64,000 nt of DNA from Megaustenia siamemsis (GCA_032433765.1 JAVIAB010000073.1:57921565-57985564); one strand, 5' to 3'; counted from the first letter of the stretch, positions 31,808 through 42,378 are shown. The notes: generated by a model not told the origin, from the letters alone. Numbers and translations are program-made.

Positions 31808-32919
31808 TCATTGTTATTGGGTTATTGGGTTATTTGCGGGTCATCATCATTGCACTCCGAACATGTCCATAGGTGCTCAGATCCCCTCCTCAGCAATTCC
31901 CTCAGTGTACAGCGACTGACGACTCCAGTTCTATGTTGGTTGTAAAGTATTCTTACACGGCCACTAAGTTTCTCATTTCTGGCTGTGTCCATCTTCACTC
32001 CCATCTCTTTCATCCGAAGAAGTGACGTGGGTCTGTGTTTGTCGACGTCATGTGCTCTTCCCACATCTCGGAGGGCATTGATGATGTCCGCCCGATCCAT
32101 TGGTTGCCCATCCTCAACGACAGCACAGCTAGTCAACCTGTCCGCTCTTTCATTTCCCCGTACTCCCGCATGTCCATGAACATAGACAAAGGTGACCTTA
32201 CGTATTTTGGATTTCTGCAACGACTCTACCCATTGCATGCGTACAGAGCCCGCCTCCACCTTTTTATCATGCTCATCGAATCACTCAGTATACATGCGTG
32301 GGTGTAGTCTTGTGACTCTAACCATTTGAATGCCTTGGTCACTGCCATCGCCTCCATTGTCATGCTACTCGTGGTCATGACGTATGCACCATGGTCTTCC
32401 TTAACTATTCTGCCTGCCGAGCGTGCTGTAAATGCCCATGCACTTCTTTGGTGTCGTCTTACAGATCCGTCTGTATATATGACTGCATCTTTCTCATCGG
32501 TGTTATCGCAGATGAGACCGTTTACCTCAGCATTAACCACGGCCGGGTTCTGTTCCCTATTTTTCCTGTCGAGTGTGACAATACACGAGAAAGTCCCCTT
32601 GAATGACGTAGGCACCGGTATCCGCTCCTCACCAACGCTGATAAGCCCACATACCTGTTTGATGACATCTTCTGCACGGCCCACCCATGATTTGTCTCTT
32701 TTTAGCCTGGAACAATTCCCTGTGTTGAGCACGTGGTGCAATGGATGTTCTGTATCTGTACTAATCTTCAGGTATGCTCGTGCTCTCAAGATCTTGATTG
32801 TGTCATCCATGGTTGGAAAGTCAAGAAGATACCTCATTTCTACGCAGGGAGTGTCCCTCGTACATCCCAGGATAATGGGCATGGCTTCATTTTGTATTTT
32901 CTCCAGCCTATCAATTTGA
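31808..32919 (-). pseudogene. LINE family A: RNase H domain and C-terminus, best copy
   Basis: Minus strand from 32882: YLLDFPTMDDTIKILRARAY, GYLKIS-type linker, DAVIYTDGSVRRHQ (first Asp, about 32480), TTSSMTMEAMAVTKAFKWLE (Glu), ACILSDSMSMIK (Asp), then a one-base deletion in an A run at about 32258-32263 that shifts the frame, VTFVYVHGHAGVRGNERADR (His and last Asp, Pro changed to His), NALRDVGRAHD, MKEMGVKMDTARNEKLSGR and LLRRGSEHLWTCSECNDDDP. The stop is at 31822-31824, then an AATAACCC-rich tail. All four RNase H acidic residues survive. The 5' break at 32919 abuts SINE A. Confidence 0.93.
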
Positions 32920-33175
32920 GGGAGCCGCGATAGCTCAGTGGTTAGTGAACTAGACTACCACGGACAAGAGGTAGGGTTCGATCCCAACCGACGGCTTCCG
33001 GGTTCACCCAGCCTTAAATGGGTACCGGATTTTTTTCTGGCAAAGTAAAGCAGCACGGGCGTAATACTGACCACATTACCCCAAAAATCATGTGCTGAAG
33101 GTCTGTAAAATATAGGGTCACTAACACCATATTTCCCTATACGCCACTTGGCGTGACGGGGGTACTTTACTTACT
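32920..33175 (+). mobile_element. SINE A, full-length
   Basis: Head GGGAGCCGCGATAGCTCAGT at 32922, box B GGTTCGATCC at about 32976-32985, complete body and a GGGGGTACTTTACTTACTTT end. It abuts the 5' truncation point of LINE A. No clear target duplication, so one of the two junctions may have been rearranged. Confidence 0.95.
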
Positions 33176-33179
33176 TTCA

Positions 33180-33465
33180 CATAACTCTACATCGAGGAGC
33201 ATGAGTGGAGGACAGGCCCATGAAATTGCACAGGACGACAGACTTACTCATAAACAATGGAAGGTTTGATATTAAAAGTTCAATATTTATAATTTTTTTT
33301 TAATTCTCAGCAAAAACACAGTTTAATTTGATGTACTGAAATATTATTTACATATTTTAAGTGAACATATTATGTATTTGTAATTTAATTTACGAATTCT
33401 CATAAATAAAGCATAAATTGCAACAAATGTCAAGATCTTAAAAGTTAACGAATTGTTCGTGATAC
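33180..33465. other. Unassigned AT-rich DNA
   Basis: No recognised feature. Confidence 0.4.
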
Positions 33466-33755
33466 ATCATCATCATCATCATCATGTACCGTACCGGTTG
33501 GCATTGGCAATCATGTCCTTCCACAATCTTCTATCCACAGTGCATCGTATCAGTTCTGTTGTTGACTGTTTTCCATGCCATGACACCAAGCTATCCAGTA
33601 TTTTCTCTCTTTGTCGTCCGCGATCTCTCTTTCCTTTTATTTTGCCAGTTGTAACCAAGTATTCCAACTTTCCTCTTCTCATGATGTGCCGAAAAAATGT
33701 TGATTGCTTCTTTCTGATGTTTTTTAAGAGCTCCCTCGTGATTACATAGAAGATT
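33466..33755 (-). pseudogene. LINE family G 3' end
   Basis: Minus strand: KKHQKEAINIF-like start, MRRGKLEYLVTTGKIKGKRD, RGRQREKILDSLVSWHGKQS, TTELIRCTVDRRLWKDMIAN, stop, and a GATGATGATGATGATG tail. Family G is close to family E but distinct (KGKRDRGRQRE against EGRRDRGKQRE). The frame is open for the last 66 codons. Confidence 0.88.
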
Positions 33756-33759
33756 TAAA

Positions 33760-34200
33760 ATAAAAACAACTCAAAATGGAGAGAGGTCGTACACATTTGA
33801 AAGTAATTTACCCTTTCGTTAACAAGTGTATCTATCCCTCGCCAGTTGTCAAGTCGTCAACGATCCAGTTGTGTAAGCAAGCCGGTGACAATACACAAAT
33901 CTATATACATCTGTACCACCTATGCGTCTTACATTTATATATAGATGATTTAATTCAAAACTTCGTCAAAGCAAAAGTAAAAAAAAAATTAATTGTTCAT
34001 ATATTTTGTAATGTAAGATTTAATAATGTTATTCTTGTACAGATATTCTACAAAATCAGAAATATTTGCACATGCATTAGTGTTAATTAATACAAGTTTA
34101 ATTTATCATAGTGGTGTTATTTTAAACAATAAATATCAACATGGAGCTAATGTGAGTGTTTTGTGTGTGTGCGTGTGTGCACGCGCGTGTGTATGTAGTA
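33760..34200. other. Unassigned DNA ending in a GT microsatellite
   Basis: No gene recognised. 34158-34196 is (GT)n with GC interruptions. Confidence 0.45.
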
Positions 34201-34204
34201 GCCT

Positions 34205-34975
34205 CCGTCAGTCATAGTTGACTATGGATTTTTCAGCGCCCCTAGAAATGTTATTTTTTCTTCTCTTTCGCTGTATATTATCTTTTTCTATGAATCTGTA
34301 TATAACATCTGGCATCTTGACAGACGGTTGGTAGCAAGCAATCATGATAAGTCGGTAGTTTTGTGAAAATTTGAGTGTCGTATACTGGATGCTGCTTTGC
34401 TGAACAGCTTCTTGAGTGGCTGAATCTGTCAGTATTGGATATACAGATCCGGCGACAGAACGACCAAGATGTATTCTTGATGACTGGTCTCGTCTTCTTT
34501 CTCCTGTGCCTTTTGTCTTCTGAATTTGATTTCAGCACTGCCTCGAAAGTTGCTGTGCCATTTTTTATTTTTGTTCTCAATGTGCCACGATCAGCAGAAA
34601 GATCCTCTAAGTTTCTTTCACTGATAGAGAATTCCGTCAAGGAAGCCCTGCAAACATCCTTATATCTCAGCAATGGTCTGCTCTTTGCTCTCTTTCTGTC
34701 CTTAATTTCGCCATTCAATATTTGTTTGGGAATACGATTGTTTGCCATTCTTCTTACATGACCCAGTCACCTTAGTCTACTACTCTTAACTGTTGCCATG
34801 ATCGATGGGAGTTTGGCTCGTTGTAAGACATTAGAGTTGGTTACTTTGTCCTGCCATTTGATGTTCATAATCTTTCGAAGACAAAGCACATGAAAGCTGT
34901 TTAACCTTTTCTCCGGTCCTACATAGGTAGTCCATATTTCTGACATATATACATCTCTAATTTTTCTTTAGAAGA
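34205..34975 (-). pseudogene. LINE family H 3' part
   Basis: Minus strand: FHVLCLRKIMNIKWQDKVTN, SNVLQRAKLPSIMATVKSS, a stop in place of Trp, LGHVRRMANNRIPKQILNG, RYKDVCRASLTEFSI, NLEDLSADRGTLRTKIKNGT and AVLKSNSEDKRHRRKK, then a frameshifted tail. This is the well-known C-terminal pattern of a reverse transcriptase LINE whose members end with a C2H2-like finger; the finger is not intact here (SFCRRICISN). It has no RNase H. Confidence 0.85.
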
Positions 34976-35364
34976 AAAAAAAAATCATATACTCCTTTCC
35001 CGGCCCTGACAATAACAATAAATATCATAGGAACATCTGAAGGTGAGAGGCAGCGCTCATCATTGATGATATTACCTTCCCTACTCAACTAGCCGGGCAC
35101 ATAAACTGTTTGTATATTGATCGACACGGTGCTGTTAATATGGGATTTAAATCCGTAAATCCTTGATAATGCATCCATTACCATTGCCAGCGAGCTCCTG
35201 GCACTCCAGTAGGGCAGGAAAAAACAAAAAAACAAATAAAACAAAATATATTCAAGATCTTACACAACTTCCATGTAGTAGTTCAGGAAACGAACGAGCT
35301 AATGTCGTCCATAAGTAGTGAGTGAAAACGGATGGTAAGCCCGTCTCATAAAAAATTTATTGAA
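34976..35364. other. Unassigned DNA
   Basis: No recognised element. An A-rich run lies at 34970-34985 and another at 35218-35245. Confidence 0.4.
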
Positions 35365-35450
35365 GTCGGATGCGTTGAACCAAAAGGGAGTGATATTCCA
35401 GCATGTAACTATGACATAGCAAAACTTACGCCTATCTAACGTCTTTTTAG
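35365..35450 (+). repeat. Dispersed repeat R2, second half
   Basis: GTTGAACCAAAAGGGAGTGA, then CGCCTATCTAACGTCTTTTT match the distal half of R2 at 22685-22765. Non-coding. Confidence 0.45.
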
Positions 35451-35532
35451 AGGCGTACGTGGAAGATAAATCATCGTAGAGCCAATACAAAAAGAGAAGG
35501 AAGGAAAAGAGGAAAACAACGAAACAATGTTA

Positions 35533-35808
35533 GTTCTATATTGTGCTGTAATACTTTTTCTCTACAGAAGGAGCATTAAACGCTTCTACAGCTAATTTGT
35601 CCTCCATTCTAAGCGCCGTGCAGCCTCTATATGGGGATACTAAATTAATCCAAGACCCTGAAGGTCTGAACTCTCTGTGTAGTCTATCTACTAAAGACAT
35701 GATTTGGGCTTCTCGAGCATGAACGCTTCCTGACAAGATAAATGCGCCAATTAGTGGTATTTCTCCAACACTTTGAGAACCTATGCTGGAACTGCCAAAA
35801 TATCTCAT
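35533..35808 (-). CDS. Unrecognised coding-like ORF (90 codons)
   Basis: An ATG-initiated minus-strand frame reads MRYFGSSSIGSQSVGEIPLI, GAFILSGSVHAREAQIMSLV, DRLHREFRPSGSWINLVSPY, RGCTALRMEDKLAVEAFNAP and SVEKKYYSTI to a stop. Amino acid composition is that of a normal folded protein, with no low-complexity run, and it does not match any LINE, SINE or transposase motif that I know. TTTTGGCAG precedes it (a possible splice acceptor at about 35797), so it could be one exon of a host gene or a domesticated or viral remnant. Family unknown; no neighbouring exon seen. Confidence 0.3.
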
Positions 35809-35837
35809 CTTTTAATACGAGTAGAGAAACTTCTAAT

Positions 35838-36232
35838 AGAAGTAATAGGACAACACACAAGAAAATCACTGGAGGCTGTAGAAATGTGGTTTTACAGAAG
35901 AATGTTGAGAATACCATGGACAGCTAAGAAGAGTAATGAAAACGTTATGAAGGAGGCCGAAGCAAAAAAGAGAGCTGATATCCAATATTAGGAAGAAACA
36001 ATCATCATTTTTCTGGCCTTGTAATGAAAAGGGAACAACTGGAATATATTGTAACAGCTGGGAAAATTGAAGGACGAAGAGATAGAGGGAAGCAAAGAGA
36101 AAAGATGTCAGACAGCTTAAGAGAATGGCTTGGCAGAAGGTCAACAACAGAAAGGATAAATAACTGTCGAGATCGAAAGTTGTGGAGAGACATGATCACC
36201 TACGTCAGCAGGCATGGTTCTTGATGATGATG
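35838..36232 (+). pseudogene. LINE family E 3' part
   Basis: Plus strand: GQHTRKSLEAVEMWFYRRML, RIPWTAKKSNENVMKEAEAK, a shift, then KREQLEYIVTAGKIEGRRDR, GKQREKMSDSLREWLGRRST and DRKLWRDMITYVSRHGS with a TGATGATGATGAG tail. The GHVMRRE box is damaged (WPCNEKG). About 125 codons of the end of the ORF. Confidence 0.9.
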
Positions 36233-36234
36233 AG

Positions 36235-36592
36235 AGAATTCGATTTTCAGAATTCATCAAAGTTAATCAAAGTTAGACCACTCCCTCTATCACAGGAAAA
36301 GATAATGTACTAAACAAAATTGCAGTCCCAATAGTTTAGTGTGGGAAAAATGGATAAAGAAGTCGACGAAAGCATCTTCACTGGGAACGAGCAGGCGACA
36401 CACTATTAAACAAAAAAATCTCAAATTTTGTGAATGAATTTAACAATTAACTGCTGGTTTCATAAACATGTCTCTATGTCGAGGCAATATTCGGTGTTTT
36501 TAGATTGAGAAAAAAACTAGTGCAGAGGAAATCAGCGAACTCTCTAACCAACCACCTTATTAGTTATCCAAACATCAAGTCAGTGAATCAAC
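36235..36592. other. Unassigned DNA
   Basis: No recognised feature between the LINE E tail and the Sailor-like element. Confidence 0.4.
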
Positions 36593-36594
36593 TA

Positions 36595-38402
36595 TAGCTT
36601 CTTTCATAACTCGTGCCCAACTTTTAAAATCTATAGCTTTTTAACCGCTTGTTGTAAGTTATTCAAAATTTGCATGTAAAGTTATAATGATTAGAACCCA
36701 ACAGGGAATTAATTTCATTTAAAAAAAACATTTGGTTATTATTGTTGCTTATTTGATTTATATAAATTTATAACGACCCATTGATGTAGTCAAAACTTAA
36801 TGTTTACAGTATTTTAAGTTAAAAATAGCGAGTAAAAAATCCATACACGGTACAATTGACGTGTTTGCACGCTTTCGCCGTTGTTTTTTTGACACAATTA
36901 GACACTTGAGAAATTGTGTGTTCCATTTCCGTTCATTCATAGGTGTAGACGTGAAATTCGCAAAATGTTGGGTATGAATGAAACTGTTACAATAAGAAAA
37001 TTAAAAGTTTAGCTGAAAAAGAACAACAGTATTGAAATATCAAAGTCTACAATATGGAGGAATGTGAGAGTTGCAGGCTTTACATTCAGAAAGTATTCCA
37101 ATGGACGAAACATCATCTGTGAGAAGCCACATATAGTAGTCATGAGAAGCAAGTACTTACGTGAAGTAAAAGAGGTGCGCAAGCAAGGTTATGATATTGT
37201 GTACTTGGATGAAACATGGATCAATGCTCACCACACTAACCAAAGGGAATGACAGTCATCAGATGGAAAGATTAAGAGATTAATACCTAGCAGCAAAGGA
37301 CAGCGCTTGATAATTGCTCATGCAGGTAGTCTAAAATGGACTAATACAGAATGCAGAGCTCATTTTTCTTTCAAAATCCATAGACAATCGGGATTATCAC
37401 TCTGAGATGAATGGTCACATATTTAGACATTGGATTGAAAATTCTGTTCTCCCATCACTAGATCGACCATCTTGCCTAATAATGGACAATGCAGCGTACC
37501 ACAACTTTGTTGCACTTGAAGATAAAGTCCCGACGTCATCCAGTACAAAAGATGCTATTAAGATATGGCTCACAAAGGAGCACATACAATTTAATAACAT
37601 GTACTTAAAACCTGAATTACTATCTCTAGTAAAGCAAAAACAAAGGACAACGATTTTTCAAATAGATAAGATTATCAAAGAGCACGGTCATATAAGTTTG
37701 AGGCTGCCACATTACCATGCTCATTTAAATCCAATAGAACTAATCTGGGCAAAATTAAAAGGACAAGTGGCAGATGAAAATACAACATTCAAAATATGCG
37801 ATGTAAAGACTCTTGCTAATCTCGCTTTATTAAATATAGACAAAGATTATTGGGCTAAATGTGAAAACCACGTCTTAAAACGGGAAGAGGAATATTAGGA
37901 AAATGATGGTTTGTGGAATGTTCAACCCCAAACAGTTATTAATCTTTTAGACTCGTCTGATTCAGAATGAAAGTATATAGCCCCCACAATGTTGGCCCCT
38001 ATATTACCTTAAATTAGTTCAACAAACGGTCCTTTTCAGGACCACACAACTATGAAAATTGGACATACAGGTATACCTTGATATTATCGTCCGTCCTCGA
38101 ACTGAGCAGACAATAATTCTCCTGGTATTTCCCCATTACGGCCACGCCTTTACCTAGTGAAAATTAATCATAGACCAGCAACTACGGTAATTTCTATTAT
38201 TTAGGGGTTCACAATTTACAATTTTGACAAACATCAAAGAAATTCGCCGCTTTAAGAAAACTGCAGCTGCAAGATATTTGTTAAATATACATTTGAAGGG
38301 TCTTTTGCATTCTAATAACATTTGGAAAATTTCAAAAGTTTTTAACAAACGATTACTGAACAATAGCGTTTTGAAGTTGGGCAAGTGATTTGAAACGAGC
38401 TA
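36595..38402 (+). mobile_element. Sailor-like Tc1/mariner transposon, 1.8 kb, degenerate
   Basis: Imperfect terminal inverted repeats of roughly 100 bp: the left end TAGCTTCTTTCATAACTCG matches the reverse complement of the right end, TAGCTCGTTTCAAATCACT, and both continue with GCCCAACTT and later CGTTTGTT/CGCTTGTT. TA dinucleotides flank it at 36593-36594 and 38403-38404, the target duplication of Tc1/mariner elements. A broken transposase lies inside on the plus strand. The terminal bases TAGnTnGTTCA-like are shared with 49243-51146 and 54617-55478. Confidence 0.88.
36940..37899 (+). pseudogene. Sailor-like DDE transposase, broken
   Basis: Order of blocks: KKNNSIEISKSTIWRNVRVA, GFTFRKYSNGRNIICEKPH, YDIVYLDETWINAHH (Asp 1 codon 37208-37210), LIPSSKGQRLIIAHAGS, HSEMNGHIFRHWIENSVLPS, CLIMDNAAYHNFVALEDKVP (Asp 2 codon 37485-37487), YLKPELLSLVKQKQ, HAHLNPIELIWAKLKGQVAD (Glu codon 37737-37739) and a stop at 37897-37899. 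Asp 2 to Glu has 83 residues between, far wider than the usual 34, matching the DD82E Sailor type known in invertebrates. In-frame stops lie at 37010-37012 and 37250-37252, with a frameshift near 37340-37365. The N-terminal helix-turn-helix is not readable. All three catalytic residues remain. Confidence 0.87.
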
Positions 38403-38455
38403 TAAGCATTTTGTCAGTAAATTACTAAACTAGTTATCAGCCAGTCAAAGAGTAT

Positions 38456-39480
38456 CCATCCATTCATCCATCCATCCATCCATCCATCCATCCATCCATC
38501 CATCCATCCATCCATCCATCCATCCATCCATCCATCCATCCATCCATCCATCCATCCATCCATCCATCCTTCTATCAATCCATCCATCCATCCATCCATC
38601 CACCCACCCACCCACCCACCAATCCATCAACCCATCTACCCACACATCCATCCACCCACCCATCCACCCATCCATCGACCCACCCACCCACCCACCCACC
38701 CATCCATCCATCCATTCATTCATCCATCCATCCATCCATCCATCCATCCATCCATCCATCCATCCATCCATCCATCCATCCATCCATCCATCCATCCATC
38801 CATCCATCCATCCATCCATCCATTCACCCACCTACCCACCAACTCATCCATCCATCCACCCACCTACCCATCCACCCACCCATACATCCATTCATCCATC
38901 CATGCAACCACCCATTCACCCACCCACCCGCCCACCTCCCACCAACCAACCCATCCATCCATCCACCCATCCCTCCACCCATCCCATCCACCCATCAACC
39001 CATCCATCCACGCACCAACCCATCCATCCATCCATCAACCCACCCATCCATCGATCCAACCATCCATACGTAAATGCATCCATATCTGTATCTATCCATC
39101 CACCCACCCACCCATCCATCCACCAACCCACACACCCACCCATCCACTCATCCATCCATACGTAAATGATCCATATCTGTATCCATCCATCCACCCATCC
39201 ATCCATCCACCACCCACCAATCTATCCATCCACCCACCCACCAATCTATCCATCCACCCACCAACCTACACACCCACCAACCCACACACCCACCCATCCA
39301 TCCATACGTAAATGCATCCATATCTGTATCCATCCATCCACCCACCCATCCATCCATCCATCCACCCACCCACCCACCAATCTATCCATCCACCCACCAA
39401 CCCACACACCCACCCATCCATGCATTCATCCACCCACTCATCCATCCATACGTAAATGCATCCATATCTGTGTCCACCCC
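38456..39480. repeat. CATC/CACC-rich satellite with embedded longer unit
   Basis: 38456-39060 is mostly (CATC)n and (CACC/CATC)n. From 39063 a longer motif CATACGTAAATGCATCCATA plus TCTGTATC recurs four times (about 39066, 39160, 39304, 39449), spaced about 94, 144 and 145 bases, so the region has a higher-order period near 145 bp. Shadow ORFs (MDGW or HPST repeats) are not genes. Confidence 0.95.
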
Positions 39481-39484
39481 TTCG

Positions 39485-40080
39485 TATTCCGTCCACCCTT
39501 ACAACAACCAGTCAAAACAGCCAGCTAATCAGCGAACCAAAAGTCAACCAACCATCCAAATATCCATTCAATATTAATACCAAAAAATCTACAACAAATA
39601 ACAGACCAACAAATAACTAAACAACACCCATTTTGTGTTTTAAAATGATTTAGAAGGCTGCAAGCAATCTCTTCCAATCATTACTTTTCCAGAGTCCGGC
39701 AGCAAAGATGACTCGAATTTCAAAAATATGTAGTAGCTATAGGATTTGTATCCCAGAGTACATCATTTTATTATCGAACAAAAGGCAGCGTCATTCCGCA
39801 ACTCTAGAGATAACGCTATTTAAATGTCTCTGGCGGGAACAACAAAAAAGCTACCATATTTACTTCACCTAAACGAAATGAATTATGGGCCTTGTTGATC
39901 CCGAGCTGCTAGAAGCGATTCTCGCAATTTCGATGAGTGATGTCCCCTCAGGGACAAGTCACTGTAATAATTTTGTCAGGTATCAGAAATAACCACAATA
40001 TTGGCTTGGATTGTAATGGAAGAAATATTACTGCTTCTAGTTTCTCCGCTCGTTCGGTAATTTCTTAGAAAGTACTTCTC
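39485..40080. other. Unassigned DNA
   Basis: No recognised feature. The first 60 bases keep some CCAACC flavour from the adjacent satellite. Confidence 0.4.
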
Positions 40081-40084
40081 ATTC

Positions 40085-40890
40085 TTGAGTGCCGTCTCCG
40101 CATCAAAGGTTGGCTACCATGGAGCACCGTTCCACTCTGTCTCTTGCTTTGATGGTGCAGATTGTAACAGAGGCTGACTTGTCCCTTTTTTGATGTTACT
40201 CGTCCATGTTCGTCTTGGTCTGCTTCTTCCTCTACTACCTTGTATTTTCCCTTCCAATATTACTTTTAGTAGCAATACTAAATAAAACGAAGGAAAGAAG
40301 AAAAAAAAAGTGGTATGGTGACAGCTTTACGTGGTAATTGAAAAAAAAATATCGACGTTTCGGCCAAGTAGCCTTCAGCTGGAACAACAAACAACAAACA
40401 TATATATATATAAGGATATGTAAACACATCTAACTACATGGCTAATCTTGCTTGCATTTAGTAGACTGTTGTGTCTTTTAACATGTCCCAAACATTTCAT
40501 GTGTCTTGTTCTAACTGTGTTTAGTAGTTCTCTTTTAATTTTTAGTTGTTTTAAAACTTCATCGTTTGTTTTCTTTTCTTTCCATCCAATTCTACCTATT
40601 CTTTTATAAATCCACATTACAAAGGTTTCAATTTTCTGTTCTGTTTTCTTGTCTAATGTCCATGTTTTTGCCCCATACGGGAATATTGAGAAGATGTAAC
40701 ATTTTGCTATTCTTAGTTTTAGCCCTGGTGTTATTTGTTTTGATGTTATTATTCTTTTCATGGCATTAAAATTACTTTTTGCCATATCCATTATTTTGTT
40801 TATTTCAGTTGTACATTTTCCATCACTGGTTATATAATGTACCAGGTAGCTGTAGCAAAGTACTTCTACATTTATGTATACCAGTAACAA
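40085..40890 (-). pseudogene. LINE family D C-terminal half, split by an insertion
   Basis: Minus strand: YLVHYITSDGKCTTEINKIM, AKSNFNAMKRIITSKQITPG, KCYIFSIFPYGAKTWTLDKK, MWIYKRIGRIGWKEKKTNDE, RTRHMKCLGHVKRHNSLLNA, insertion, then VILEGKIQGSRGRSRPRRTW and the GCGGAGACGGCACTCAAG end. It lacks the polymerase core, which is truncated near 40890. One copy of an 8-bp target duplication flanks the insertion at 40273-40456. Confidence 0.9.
40273..40456 (-). mobile_element. Short insertion in LINE D with hammerhead-like core, copy 2
   Basis: TTTAGTAG at 40265-40272 is repeated at 40457-40464, and the LINE reads through when the 184 bases between are removed. Minus strand contains CTGA (40378-40375), a GGC...GGCC helix and GAAACGTC (40361-40354), then TAAAGCTGTCACCATACC (about 40329-40313), shared with 21834-21960. 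CTGA is followed directly by AGG, so the second core G-A pair is missing here. A (TA)n run lies at 40401-40412. No ORF and no terminal inverted repeat. Confidence 0.6.
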
Positions 40891-41205
40891 GAAAATACAG
40901 ATGAAATGTTATAGTAAGATTTTGGGCATCGCTTGCTTGGTTCGTATCACAAATAGGAAATAAAGTCCAGGAAAGGGTACAACAAGTATTCTGAGTCAAT
41001 GAGGAACTTTTGCCTGTTATGAAGAAACACAAAATGAAATGGTTTGCTAACGTATCTCAATCACCCACCCGGTAAAGATCTTTCTCTAATTTTCTGTGAA
41101 AGGAAGGAGAAGGCTAGGTAGGTAGCGACATAGACTGGAATAATATCAGAGAAAGGACAGGCCTCGACCTTGTAGAGTACTACAGAATGAAAGAAGATAG
41201 AGATA
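40891..41205. other. Unassigned DNA
   Basis: No recognised feature. The minus-strand ORF 40823-41032 has no family signature. Confidence 0.4.
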
Positions 41206-41207
41206 CA

Positions 41208-41595
41208 TCATCATCATCATCAAGTACCGGGCCTGCTGGCGTAGGCGATCATGTCTCTTCACAACTTTCGATCTCGACAGTTTTTTATCATTTCTGTTGT
41301 TGACCTTCTGCCAAGCCATTCTCTTAAGCTGTTTGTTATTCTTTCTCTTTGCTTCCCTCTATCTCTTCGTCCCTCAATTTTTCCACTTGTTACAATATAT
41401 TCCAGCTGTTCTCTTCTCATTACATGGCAAAAAAAAAATGATGATTGTTTCTTCCTAATATTGGAAATTAGCTCTCTTTTTGCTTTGACCTCTTTCAGAA
41501 CATTTTCATTACTCTTCTTAGCTGTCCATGGTATTATCAACACTCTTCTGTAAAACCATATCTCTACAGCCTTCAGTAATTTTCTGGTCTAGAGA
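41208..41595 (-). pseudogene. LINE family E 3' part
   Basis: Minus strand: a decayed RKLLKAVEIWFYRRVL start, IIPWTAKKSNENVLKEVKAK, RELISNIRKKQSSFFFCHVM, RREQLEYIVTSGKIEGRRDR, GKQRERITNSLREWLGRRST and NCRDRKL followed by VVKRHDRLR. The tail is TGATGATGATGATG on the minus strand. Frame open for 94 codons. Confidence 0.9.
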
Positions 41596-41756
41596 GATAC
41601 ACGGAGAAGGTTAATGAAGTTTGTTGTGTCCCAACGACGTTCTGGAGTTATGGGATGAAAAGGAAGAAGAAAAAGATGAAAGATATAGCAGTAAATACAT
41701 TATCCTCATATTTATCAATCGAACGATTATATATTTATTGCTCTATAAGTAAGTCT

Positions 41757-42109
41757 CTAATATCTTCAGTAATAAAGAAAAGACGATGGTCATACGTTGG
41801 ACATGTGATGAGAAGAGATAATAATCGAATAGCAAAGCAAGCCCTCATATGGGAAACAACAGGTAAAAGAAAAAGAGGAAGACCCAGGGAGACACTGAGA
41901 AGAACATTGATGAGAGAGGCAAGAGCAGCAGGAATCGGCTCCCTCAATGAGATAGAACTGCTTGCACAGAACAGAGACAGATGGCGAGATTTGATAAAAT
42001 ATCTTTAAAAGAAAACTGCTAGAACAAAAATTCATATAGGAGAAGGTGTATCTTGGTCTACGCCCTATGGGCCGGTTACGGCTCGAAAGGTCAATAGATA
42101 GATAGATAG
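41757..42109 (+). pseudogene. LINE family C 3' end, young copy with 12-bp target duplication
   Basis: Starts SVIKKRRWSYVGHVMRRDNN, continues RIAKQALIWETTGKRKRGRP, RETLRRTLMREARAAGIGSL and ELLAQNRDRWRDLIKYL, with a stop at 42006-42008, about 85 untranslated bases and a GATAGATAGATAGA tail. ATAAGTAAGTCT is duplicated at 41745-41756 and 42110-42121. It is about 45 bp longer at its 5' end than the near-identical 17638-17950 copy. Confidence 0.94.
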
Positions 42110-42149
42110 ATAAGTAAGTCTACTTTATGAACACAACTGCTATGATCTT

Positions 42150-42378
42150 CTTCGACAACCATGAGTCCATGTCACTCCTTCCGATGAAAGAGATGGAAAT
42201 TAAAATTGGCCCAGCCAGAAACGAGAAACTTTGTGGGAGTATAAGAAGACTTATCAATCAACACAGAACTGGAGTCCTCAGTCACTGGACATTGCGGGAC
42301 TTGCTGAGGAGGGGACTTGAGCAACTATGGACAAGTTTGGAATGCAATGATGATGACCCACAAGTAACTCTATAACTG
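42150..42378 (+). pseudogene. LINE family A 3' end fragment
   Basis: Plus strand: FFDNHESMSLLPMKEMEIKI, GPARNEKLCGSIRRLINQHR, TGVLSHWTLRDLLRRGLEQL, then WTSLECNDDDPQVTL and a stop. CSEC is changed to SLEC. The only plus-strand copy of family A in the window. Confidence 0.9.

Noticed and set aside
32326..32919. 197-codon plus-strand ORF
   Set aside because: It is antisense to the LINE A RNase H frame, which has clear catalytic motifs on the minus strand.
38414..39528. Gly-Trp-Met-Asp and His-Pro-Ser-Thr repeat proteins
   Set aside because: They are frame translations of the CATC/CACC satellite on both strands.
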